A stretch of DNA of 9,826 nucleotides from Promethearchaeota archaeon (GCA_030620005.1 JAUXAJ010000202.1:1-9826), one strand, 5' to 3'; shown: positions 1 through 6,069, counted from the stretch's first letter. Translations and numbers: made by a program. Notes: generated by a model not told the origin, from the sequence alone.

Positions 1-87
1 TAGGCTTGCATTTTGACTGATTCTTGTCCTGCGAGTATAACCAATGAGCTTGCCAAAAAGCTAAGAATTTACCCGCGTCTTTTTTAA
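1..87. other. GC-richer block of unknown identity at the window edge (possible gene remnant or RNA)
   Basis: About 42% G+C over the first 80 bases, against well under 20% in the following 300, so this is unlikely to be plain spacer. Plus frame 1 from base 4 to the TAA at 85-87 reads like a protein C-terminus (..LTDSCPASITNELAKK.. and then LRIYPRLF), but an in-frame TAG sits at bases 1-3. A normal upstream gene therefore cannot read through in this frame unless there is a frameshift or sequence error. The minus strand is also open here but has no start codon. The block ends in a T-run (80-85) that could terminate plus-strand transcription. I do not recognise a tRNA or other structured RNA. It may be a degraded 3' end of an upstream gene, or an RNA gene. 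Confidence 0.25.
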
Positions 88-415
88 AAAAAAAAAAATT
101 AATTTACCTTAAATTAATTCTAAATTAAATACTTTTTATTATAAAAGAAAATAAGTAATAAGAAATTCCCAAGTATAAATTTTTGGTAAATTTGCATGTA
201 CTAGGTTTTTTGAAACAACGATTTTTCTTTTTTTGTTAGTAATAATAATTGTTTGCCGCAAATCAGCAATAAATATTAATAAGTATAATTTCTATATTAA
301 AATAATAAATTTAATAATATTATTCAATTTTTCATAATAACTAATGAAATAAATTTAAATCATATTGATATAATATTATTAAATATTCGAAAATTTATAG
401 AATAATAAAAAAAAA
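88..415. other. Long AT-rich intergenic region upstream of the actin-related gene
   Basis: About 330 bases with no credible ORF on either strand, almost entirely A and T. It opens with a run of 13 A. The only visible structure is a T-rich tract at about 222-234, which could be an archaeal U-tract terminator, and a small imperfect hairpin around 248-270 (core TTTG-CCG-CAAA at 252-262). Several TATA-like stretches occur, but in DNA of this composition they are expected by chance. I see no repeat array or mobile-element ends. Confidence 0.5.
389..400 (+). promoter_or_regulatory. Possible BRE/TATA element of the actin-related gene
   Basis: CGAAAA followed by TTTATA (394-399) resembles an archaeal BRE plus TATA box and is followed by an A-rich leader. 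It lies only about 20 bases before the TTG start, somewhat short even for a leaderless transcript (24-28 is usual). An alternative TATA-like stretch lies at about 366-375. No Shine-Dalgarno is visible before the gene. Weak call because of the AT-rich background. Confidence 0.22.
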
Positions 416-1975
416 TTGATTGCTCATCCTCCTCCAGGAACGCCTATTGTACTAGATATCGGCTCAGCTTACGTAAAACTTGGTTTTGCTGGAGAATCAA
501 GTCCAAAGCATGTTTTTCCTTGTATTACAGGCATTGAAAAATATAAGGCAGTAATGGTCGATGTAAATGCAAGAAATATCTATGTTGGCAACGATGCTAT
601 GAAAATGAGAGGCGTACTTAAAGTTATTCATCCAATTCAACGGGGTGTAATAATGGATTGGGACGGATATTATGAAATTTTAAATCATATCTTCTATACA
701 CTGCTCAGAATTGAAAATCTCAATGAGTATCCCATTTTATATGTTGAAAACTTGTTTGTTCAACGTGAAACTAAAGAATATATCGCGAGACTCTTATTCG
801 AGACGCATCGAGTTGGGAGTTTAATAATGGTTCCATCGCCCTTATTATCAATATTTTCAGTAGGTTTAACCACTGGCTTGGTTATTGAAAGTGGAGATGG
901 AATCACATGGATCGTGCCCATTATTAATGGACAAATCTATCTAAATGCTGTTCAAAGACTTGAACTTGCAGGAGAAGATGTTAACCATAGTTTAAAATCT
1001 CTATTAATGAGAGAAGGTATTATCATTGTCTCCTCTGCAGTTGACGAGATATTAAGAGATTTAAAAGAAAAAAATTGTTATTTTGCTTTAGATCCCAGAA
1101 ACCCTCCTAAGGTAATGGAGGACTATGATCTAGCCATGCCTGATGGATCAAGCATTAAATTTCCTGCACGAATTCTTTACGAAGCTCCAGAAATCTTATT
1201 TCACCCCGAATTGTATGGTTCTAATTCGATGAGCATTCCACAAGCAGTAATTTCTTGCTTAAAAAGTATGGATAGTAAGTATTGGTCAAAGCTTTTATCT
1301 CATATTGTTTTATCTGGAGGTAATTCGTATAGTGGATTTGAAGAAAGGTTGAAAACTGAATTAAAAATGCTTCTTCCTCAATTGGGTCAAATTCCTAAAG
1401 ATTTACCAGGACAAATTTCAAATCAAGACATTTCAATGCTTGAAGTTGAAATTGAAATAAAAAATGAAATTAAAAAATTACAATCTTTAGATATTTCAAA
1501 GATAAAAGAAGATAATTGTCCACACTGTGGAATTCTTGTAGATTTGTCAGATGATAAAGAATTTTGTCCTTCATGCAAGAGAAGAATAGGGATCCCGAGG
1601 ATATCCATCGATGTTGATGAAAGCAAAAATGATGATTCCCTAACCATGGTTAAAGTATTTTGTCCACACTGTAATAAACCTATTAATGATGACTCTTCAA
1701 AATTTTGTCCATATTGCGGTGAAAATATTATGGAACCCGGTTCTAAACCAAGTTTTGAAATGCCGGCAGGTGAGTTTAGCGGTCATAATGATTTATCAGA
1801 AGAAATTATAAAATTTTTTGTGCCGGATAATTTACAATTTGCTATTTATAATGGGGCTTCAATATTAGGGAGTTTACCATCTTTTCGAAGTTTATTCATC
1901 ACACATGATCAATTTCGAGCTGACAATAACGTTCTATATGTTGATATCTCGACTCTTTTTGAAATTGGAGATTAA
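416..1975 (+). CDS. Actin-related protein with an internal double zinc ribbon
   Basis: An actin-family protein (519 aa against about 375 for actin) that aligns along its whole length. Phosphate loop 1 is D14-IGSAYVKLGFAG with K21, followed by a D-loop region of normal length. The GVIMDWDGY segment (77-85), phosphate loop 2 ESGDG (158-162), RDLKEKNCYFALD (214-226) and LSGG (299-302) all match. An extra segment of about 145 residues (about 322-467) sits in subdomain 3 between the LSGG helix and the last strand/helix (FAIYNGASILGSL, 475-487). It carries two four-cysteine zinc ribbons: C368, C371, C384, C387 and C416, C419, C431, C434. Against actin, catalytic Q137 is S141, H161 is W165, D154 is E158 and K336 is Q474. 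Nucleotide binding therefore looks mostly kept, but ATP hydrolysis is doubtful. TTG 416 is the only start: an in-frame TAG lies at 398-400 and the N-terminus has actin length. Actin-family membership is very sure; the role is unknown. Confidence 0.93.
   Translation: MIAHPPPGTPIVLDIGSAYVKLGFAGESSPKHVFPCITGIEKYKAVMVDVNARNIYVGNDAMKMRGVLKVIHPIQRGVIMDWDGYYEILNHIFYTLLRIENLNEYPILYVENLFVQRETKEYIARLLFETHRVGSLIMVPSPLLSIFSVGLTTGLVIESGDGITWIVPIINGQIYLNAVQRLELAGEDVNHSLKSLLMREGIIIVSSAVDEILRDLKEKNCYFALDPRNPPKVMEDYDLAMPDGSSIKFPARILYEAPEILFHPELYGSNSMSIPQAVISCLKSMDSKYWSKLLSHIVLSGGNSYSGFEERLKTELKMLLPQLGQIPKDLPGQISNQDISMLEVEIEIKNEIKKLQSLDISKIKEDNCPHCGILVDLSDDKEFCPSCKRRIGIPRISIDVDESKNDDSLTMVKVFCPHCNKPINDDSSKFCPYCGENIMEPGSKPSFEMPAGEFSGHNDLSEEIIKFFVPDNLQFAIYNGASILGSLPSFRSLFITHDQFRADNNVLYVDISTLFEIGD
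1516..1672 (+). repeat. Duplicated zinc-ribbon coding unit inside the actin-related gene
   Basis: The 13-base string TTGTCCACACTGT occurs exactly at 1516-1528 and again at 1660-1672, 144 bases (48 codons) apart and in the same frame. Each copy encodes the first CPHC knuckle of a zinc ribbon, and each is followed 12-13 residues later by a second CPxC knuckle. The nucleotide identity suggests that the two ribbons arose by internal duplication, though shared codon choice for CPHC could also explain it. Confidence 0.5.
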
Positions 1976-1978
1976 AGT

Positions 1979-1991
1979 AACAATTGTTTTT
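1979..1991 (+). terminator. Possible U-tract terminator after the actin-related gene
   Basis: A perfect palindrome AACAATTGTT (1979-1988) running into a five-T tract (1987-1991), four bases after the stop codon. Archaeal termination is typically driven by U-tracts, which this would supply. The palindrome is short, so the call is weak. Confidence 0.3.
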
Positions 1992-2099
1992 ATAAAAAAT
2001 TATCAAATTTTATTATTATTTATGATATATATTAATCTTTAAATTATAGTTAATTTTTAATTTCAAGTTATATTAAGAAAATTAATTTGAAGTGTGTCT

Positions 2100-2104
2100 G
2101 AGGT
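2100..2104 (+). promoter_or_regulatory. Shine-Dalgarno GAGGT that fixes a TTG start
   Basis: GAGGT, complementary to the 3' end of archaeal 16S rRNA, ends 9 bases before the TTG at 2114. This supports that non-ATG start for the toroid-protein gene. The start also gives a well-formed signal peptide. Confidence 0.6.
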
Positions 2105-2113
2105 TAATTCTGA

Positions 2114-3196
2114 TTGAAATATTTGAAACATAGAGTTTTTTTCATTATTACATTATTTCTAATAATTTTTATAGCCAATATTCCAAATGTATTAGCTAAA
2201 CCGAGAAAAACATATATTACAGACTTTTTATACGAGAATCAAATTGAAAATGATGGTTTTGCCAATTCCATTAGAGAGAACACCGATATATCTTTTGAAG
2301 CAACAGCGTATGCTTCAAAGCTAATATACGATTTACAAGGTGCTTTTGATTCTAAAATTAATAATACTATATTACAAAAGAATTTAGAAAGTGATATTGA
2401 GCAAATGTTTGAGAGTAAAAATGTTAATACTTACGATTTGCACTACCTTTTATTTTCGTTAGATATTTATAATCATTCAATAGATTCAAATTTGAAAGCT
2501 AAAATCAAAGACTATGTTGATGATTCAAGGAGTGCTGGAGGTGGATTTTATTTAACAAATACATCTAGTTCTAAGGATCTAATCTCAACATACTTCATGA
2601 TAAAAATTTACTCGTTCATTAATGAAAAGATCGAAAGTGAAAAAATTCATATAAACTGGATTAAAAATCAGCGCAATCCTGATGGGGGATATGGAAGTAT
2701 TACTGAAACTTATTACGCAATACTAAGCCTATCTGAATTAAATTCATTAAATGAAATTATAAACCCTGATAAGACTATAAATTACCTTAATTCGAGTTAT
2801 ATCGCTGATAAATACGATTTAAATAATTATGGTGGGTTTTTACCCGACGAAAATGCAAAACATACTTTGATTTGGACGACGTACTTATGTATTAAGGCAA
2901 TTTCGTTACTCAATTCTTCTCGATTTAATAATGAAAGCATAAAAAATTGGGTCTTAAATCGTCAAAATTTCCAAGATGGAGGTTTTACTGATATTGGAGA
3001 TGGGTACGATCAGTATTATTCTTCAGTTACGAATACCTTTTTCGCCATCGAAATATTAAACATGATTAATGCCAACAATATCGAAGAAGACGTTTTTATG
3101 GTCGAATTTAATTATTGGTATCTAATCATTCCTTTAACCATTATTGGAGGAATTGTCTCTATTTGGATTTTTATGTGGAGAAGTAAGAAAATATAA
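2114..3196 (+). CDS. Secreted, membrane-anchored prenyltransferase/squalene-oxidase-repeat (alpha/alpha-toroid) protein
   Basis: A 360-residue protein with an N-terminal signal peptide: KYLKHR, a hydrophobic core at about 8-20, and a likely cleavage after ALA (26-28). An extracellular helical domain follows, then one transmembrane helix (about 334-354, WYLIIPLTIIGG..) and a short basic cytosolic tail (RSKKI). The domain has glycine-aromatic repeats typical of squalene-cyclase/prenyltransferase toroids: W182IKNQRNPDGGYG, W279VLNRQNFQDGGF, and weaker GGGFY (142-146) and YGGF (239-242). I see no DxDD cyclase acid motif and no clear zinc ligands of protein prenyltransferases. It is therefore more likely a binding or structural toroid on the cell surface than a terpene cyclase. 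The gene has its own Shine-Dalgarno and a TATA-like stretch (about 2024-2034), and folD follows after 53 bases. The fold call is fairly sure; the ligand and function are unknown. Confidence 0.78.
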   Translation: MKYLKHRVFFIITLFLIIFIANIPNVLAKPRKTYITDFLYENQIENDGFANSIRENTDISFEATAYASKLIYDLQGAFDSKINNTILQKNLESDIEQMFESKNVNTYDLHYLLFSLDIYNHSIDSNLKAKIKDYVDDSRSAGGGFYLTNTSSSKDLISTYFMIKIYSFINEKIESEKIHINWIKNQRNPDGGYGSITETYYAILSLSELNSLNEIINPDKTINYLNSSYIADKYDLNNYGGFLPDENAKHTLIWTTYLCIKAISLLNSSRFNNESIKNWVLNRQNFQDGGFTDIGDGYDQYYSSVTNTFFAIEILNMINANNIEEDVFMVEFNYWYLIIPLTIIGGIVSIWIFMWRSKKI

Positions 3197-3220
3197 TAAT
3201 TTACTCAATTTAGTTGTTAT

Positions 3221-3230
3221 AATATAAAAC
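3221..3230 (+). promoter_or_regulatory. TATA box placed for a leaderless folD transcript
   Basis: AATATAAAAC is a good archaeal TATA match centred about 24 bases before the folD ATG. The usual spacing to the transcription start would put that start at or next to the ATG. No Shine-Dalgarno is present in the 53-base gap, which fits leaderless initiation. Inference from spacing only. Confidence 0.45.
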
Positions 3231-3249
3231 TAACTCTGGCTTATTTATC

Positions 3250-4107
3250 ATGGGAAAAATACTCGATGGTAAGAAATTAGCAGATCTTTATAATCTTAGC
3301 TTGAAAGAACAAATCAAAATAGCTTCAAAAGAAACGGGAATCAAACCAAAATTAGTAACAATTTTGGTTGGGGAAGACACTGCTTCAAAAGTATATATTA
3401 ATATAAAATATAAAACATGTGGTGGAGTGGGTATTGAATCCTTGATGGTTAATTTGGAGGAGAATATTACTAAAGAAAATTTAATCAAAGAGATTGAGAA
3501 ATTAAATAAAGACAAATCTATTCATGGAATATTGTTGCAATTACCCATACCTCATGATTTAAGGGATTTTACGAGCGAAATTTTAAGTTATATTTCGCCT
3601 ATAAAAGATATTGATGGGTTCCATCCACTTAACAGAGGGAAATTATTTGATTACAATGAAGAACTAGTTGCTTGTACACCTCAAGGGATTATTGCTATTC
3701 TTGAAGAAAATCAAATTGACCTTCAAGGCAAGGATGTTGTAATTGTAAATCGATCAAATCTCGTTGGAAAACCATTAATATTCATGTTATTAAAGAGAAA
3801 TGCCACCATAACAGTTTGTCATACATCTACAAGAGATATTAATAGTCATATTAAAAGAGCAGAAATTTTAATAGTTGCGGTTGGTAAACCAAATTTTATT
3901 ACTAAAGACATGATTAAGGAAAATGTAGTCATAATTGATGTAGGCACCAACAGAGTTAACGGAAAACTATGTGGTGATGTTGATTTTAATGGTGTTTTGG
4001 ATAGATGTGGAAATATTTCTCCCGTACCTGGTGGTATTGGCCCATTAACAGTGAGTTTTTTGCTCCAAAACACTTTTATTGTATATAAGAAACAATTAAA
4101 AATTTAA
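3250..4107 (+). CDS. folD: Bifunctional methylenetetrahydrofolate dehydrogenase/methenyltetrahydrofolate cyclohydrolase FolD
   Basis: FolD interconverts 5,10-methylene-, methenyl- and 10-formyl-tetrahydrofolate in the cytosol, using NAD(P). At 285 residues it has the family's normal length. Visible landmarks: Y49 and K53 of the YxxxK catalytic pair (VYINIKYK), Q97 in GILLQLPIP, D120 in KDIDGFHP, the Rossmann nucleotide-binding segment VNRSNLVGKP (166-175), HTSTRD (191-196) and the C-terminal signature PVPGGIGPLTVSFLLQNT (258-275). The usual VGRS reads VNRS here, a minor change next to the cofactor loop. The ATG start gives the standard N-terminus (ILDGK). Nothing in the sequence suggests inactivity. 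Its neighbours are unrelated to folate, so it is probably transcribed on its own. Its presence implies tetrahydrofolate-type one-carbon metabolism. Confidence 0.97.
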   Translation: MGKILDGKKLADLYNLSLKEQIKIASKETGIKPKLVTILVGEDTASKVYINIKYKTCGGVGIESLMVNLEENITKENLIKEIEKLNKDKSIHGILLQLPIPHDLRDFTSEILSYISPIKDIDGFHPLNRGKLFDYNEELVACTPQGIIAILEENQIDLQGKDVVIVNRSNLVGKPLIFMLLKRNATITVCHTSTRDINSHIKRAEILIVAVGKPNFITKDMIKENVVIIDVGTNRVNGKLCGDVDFNGVLDRCGNISPVPGGIGPLTVSFLLQNTFIVYKKQLKI

Positions 4108-4151
4108 ATTATTCTAAAAAATAAACTATAGATAAAAAATAAATAGTTAAA

Positions 4152-4161
4152 TTTATATATA
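4152..4161 (+). promoter_or_regulatory. TATA box of the longin-like gene
   Basis: TTTATATATA is a near-ideal archaeal TATA box. The usual spacing predicts transcription starting near 4182, leaving a leader of about 60 bases. That leader holds the tandem repeat, the Shine-Dalgarno and the possible alternative hairpins described separately. Confidence 0.5.
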
Positions 4162-4188
4162 TTCAATACGGTAATCGGAAAAATACTC

Positions 4189-4240
4189 TCTGGTGAAGTG
4201 TCACAACCAGATGTAAGAGAAGCGTAACAATCAGGTGTGA
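4189..4240 (+). promoter_or_regulatory. Leader with two mutually exclusive helices, one covering the Shine-Dalgarno
   Basis: Helix A pairs TCTGGT (4189-4194) with ACCAGA (4206-4211), 6 bp. Helix B pairs TCACAACC (4201-4208, one bulged A) with GGTGTGA (4234-4240), 7 bp. Both need bases 4206-4208, so only one can form at a time. The ribosome-binding site AGGTG (4233-4237, 7 bases before the ATG) is mostly buried in helix B and free when helix A forms. That is the layout of a translational switch. The helices are short and may be coincidental. Confidence 0.27.
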
Positions 4241-4242
4241 GA
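4203..4242 (+). repeat. Imperfect tandem repeat just before the longin-like start codon
   Basis: ACAACCAGATGTAAGA (4203-4218) and ACAATCAGGTGTGAGA (4227-4242) match at 13 of 16 positions with a 24-base period. The second copy contains the Shine-Dalgarno AGGTG. The first copy has an ATG immediately followed by TAA (4211-4216). It looks like a duplicated ribosome-binding region. Confidence 0.5.
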
Positions 4243-4244
4243 TC

Positions 4245-4706
4245 ATGGCAATTTTAGAAGCTGGAATCAATATAGGCAATCGGAACATTCTTGAAATTAA
4301 ATATTATTCATCTTCAAATTATATTGGGTTGGATCCAAACTTAAGAGCTGGTTTTCTCTCAGCTTTAGAAAGTTTTACTTCAGAAGTATTTGGAGATAAT
4401 ATTAATGTCGTCTCACTCGCTTCATTCAAACTCGTATGCTTCTGTGAAATGATAGCACTTCCAGATCCTGGTAATAACGATAATAAAGAACCATTACTTT
4501 ATTATGCCATAGTAGAAAAGGAAACCGATACTAAAGTTGTTAAGCTTCATTTAGAAGAGATGAATCAATACTTTCTTAATAGATTTGCCCTTAATGATAT
4601 TTTTACTAAAAAACCGAAGTATTTTAAAGAATTTAAAAGCCGAATTGATGAAATTTTAGGGGATTTAAAATTAAAAACTGAAGATCGATTTAGATCCTTA
4701 TTTTAA
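4245..4706 (+). CDS. Small longin-like domain protein
   Basis: A 153-residue soluble protein with no signal peptide or membrane segment. The order of predicted elements fits a longin/roadblock-type fold: an initial strand pair (ILEIKYYSSS, 15-24), a helix with a pattern common in Asgard longin-like proteins (LRAGFLSALESFTSEVF, 33-49), strands NVVSLASFKLVCFCEM (54-69) and LLYYAIVEKE (84-93), then the long amphipathic helix KVVKLHLEEMNQYFLNRF (97-114) and a charged helical tail. Family knowledge: these domains usually bind or regulate small Ras-like GTPases or sit in trafficking and Ragulator-like complexes. No specific partner can be named here. The ATG is fixed by the AGGTG Shine-Dalgarno 7 bases upstream. 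A GTPase gene follows after 144 bases. It could instead be a related alpha/beta fold, since the match is by pattern only. Confidence 0.6.
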   Translation: MAILEAGINIGNRNILEIKYYSSSNYIGLDPNLRAGFLSALESFTSEVFGDNINVVSLASFKLVCFCEMIALPDPGNNDNKEPLLYYAIVEKETDTKVVKLHLEEMNQYFLNRFALNDIFTKKPKYFKEFKSRIDEILGDLKLKTEDRFRSLF

Positions 4707-4837
4707 TTATATATTAAATGAAATAATAAAAATCCCAAATTCATTGTAAAAGAACATTCATAATAAAGAACTTGCAGAAGGATTTAATTAAAAAAGTGGT
4801 GTGTTTTAATTGCTTAATTTATTAAAATGGACTAAAT

Positions 4838-4842
4838 TGAGG
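4838..4842 (+). promoter_or_regulatory. Shine-Dalgarno TGAGG that fixes the GTPase TTG start
   Basis: TGAGG ends 8 bases before the TTG at 4851 and supports that start. The resulting N-terminus has the length and helical character expected of DRG-family GTPases. Confidence 0.55.
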
Positions 4843-4850
4843 CTTGTTTA

Positions 4851-6044
4851 TTGAGTTCGAATATTGGAGCTGAAGCAGGTGCAGCTTACGAGAAGTATCT
4901 TGATTCAAAAACAGTTGATGAAAAAATAAAAAGACTTCAAGAATTTCTGAGTTTAGTTCCTAAACATAAAGCTACTGAAAAAATCGTGGCTTTAAATAAA
5001 AGCCGTCTTTCAAAGCTAAAACGACAACAAGAAGAGCAAAAGAAGAGAATAAAGGGTATTGGTAAAAAAAGTCCCTTTTCAATTAAAAAAGAAGGGATTC
5101 AAGTTATTTTGATTAGCGATTATCGTTCTCCTGGTGTAGGAAAAACTTCTCTTTTAAATTTATTGACTTCTGCCGCAAGAGATAAAATTGGCAAATTTAA
5201 TTCTATTCCTGAAGTTGGAATATATCAACACGGTAAGATCAGATATCAAATAGTGGATATGCCTTCTATGATGGAAGGCGCCTCAAATGGAGTTGGAAAC
5301 GGGAAAGAAATACTTTCACAGATTAGATCTTGTGATTTAATCTGTATATGTATTGATTTATCAAGGAACTATAAAGACCAAATGAATTTATTATTAACTG
5401 AACTTACCAACGCAAATATTAGGTTAAACATGCCCCCTCCCCCTATTACTATAAAAAAGACAGGCTCTAATAAAGTTCAAATCTTTTACTTGACAGAAGA
5501 AGCTAAGAATGTTGATGACTTAACAGAACTTACCGAAAGAATAAAAGAAATCGTCATTGAAGGTGGAATTCGGAATTGTATTATGAAAATCTACGGTAGA
5601 TTCACTCTCGATCAAGTTGTAGATGCATTATCAACATCAATCGTTTATAAGAAAGCAATTCTATTAGGTACAAAAGGGGATCTTCCGCATACATCAGAGG
5701 TTTTTAACGAGTTAAAAGGCGAAAATTTAGAAAAGTTTCCAATAATTATTGGAACAAGTGTAAAAAAAAAAGAAATCCCTGAGAATTTTGGTGAAATAAT
5801 TCTAAAGTTTCTAAAAAAGATAAAAATTTTTACCATGAATGCTGGAAAAGTGTCAGATAAACCCCTATTAATTGATCATGAAGCCAAAACGGTTAAAGAT
5901 GTTGCTTTAAAGATTCATAGAAGCTTTTATGAATTATTCGATCACGCTATTGTCATGCGAGAAGGAGCTCGACAAAAGCGCAAAAAAGTAGGATTAGATT
6001 ATGAATTAGAAGATAATGACGTGATTGAATTACACACGATTTAA
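4851..6044 (+). CDS. Divergent DRG/OBG-family GTPase with TGS domain and eroded G motifs
   Basis: The 397 residues follow the DRG (developmentally regulated GTP-binding protein) layout. There is an N-terminal helical region (about 20-67) with the KATE motif (40-43), a G domain with an embedded S5D2L-like insert (about 217-265), and a C-terminal TGS domain (about 325-397, ending VGLDYELEDNDVIELHTI). Markers include MMEGASNGVGNGKE (140-153) and RLN before a proline run (191-198). The nucleotide motifs are degraded. Walker A is RSPGVGKT (92-99), lacking its first Gly. The G2 region (about 115-121) has no Thr. G3 is DMPS (136-139) instead of DxPG. G4 is TKGD (274-277). Typical DRG proteins are about 365 residues, bind GTP and associate with ribosomes. 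This one may be a paralogue that binds GTP weakly or without hydrolysing it. It lies between two longin-like genes and is separated from the next, convergent gene by 30 bases. Confidence 0.85.
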   Translation: MSSNIGAEAGAAYEKYLDSKTVDEKIKRLQEFLSLVPKHKATEKIVALNKSRLSKLKRQQEEQKKRIKGIGKKSPFSIKKEGIQVILISDYRSPGVGKTSLLNLLTSAARDKIGKFNSIPEVGIYQHGKIRYQIVDMPSMMEGASNGVGNGKEILSQIRSCDLICICIDLSRNYKDQMNLLLTELTNANIRLNMPPPPITIKKTGSNKVQIFYLTEEAKNVDDLTELTERIKEIVIEGGIRNCIMKIYGRFTLDQVVDALSTSIVYKKAILLGTKGDLPHTSEVFNELKGENLEKFPIIIGTSVKKKEIPENFGEIILKFLKKIKIFTMNAGKVSDKPLLIDHEAKTVKDVALKIHRSFYELFDHAIVMREGARQKRKKVGLDYELEDNDVIELHTI

Positions 6045-6069
6045 ATAATTAACAATAGTTCAATTATTT
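6043..6069. terminator. Hairpin between convergent genes, possible bidirectional terminator
   Basis: AAATAATT-AAC (6043-6053), loop AATA, GTT (6058-6060), one bulged C, then AATTATTT (6062-6069): 11 base pairs with one bulge. It fills almost the whole 30-base gap between the stop codons of the GTPase gene and the opposing longin/helical gene, so either transcript would contain it. On the plus strand it is followed by pyrimidine-rich CTCTCTT rather than a clean U-tract. The helix is almost all A-T, so it is weak thermodynamically. Confidence 0.45.

Noticed and set aside
1..85. tRNA or other structured RNA, or a minus-strand gene, at the left edge
   Set aside because: No T-loop consensus and no acceptor-stem pairing on either strand. 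The minus frame is open for about 28 codons but has no start codon, and a stop lies in the AT-rich DNA just upstream.
88..415. CRISPR array or mobile-element ends in the long AT-rich gap
   Set aside because: No regularly spaced repeats. The short repeats seen (for example TAAATTAA twice near 110-130) are expected at this base composition.
1423..1647. Open frame on the minus strand inside the actin-related gene
   Set aside because: It lies entirely antisense to the zinc-ribbon segment, is low in complexity and has no start signal. It is a shadow of the real frame.
416..4107. A single operon running from the actin-related gene through folD
   Set aside because: Gaps of 138 and 53 bases contain separate TATA-like or Shine-Dalgarno signals and a possible terminator, and the functions are unrelated.
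4124..4148. Inverted repeat AACTAT..ATAGTT downstream of folD as a terminator
   Set aside because: Only 6 A-T-rich pairs around a 13-base loop and no following U-tract. Likely chance in AT-rich spacer.
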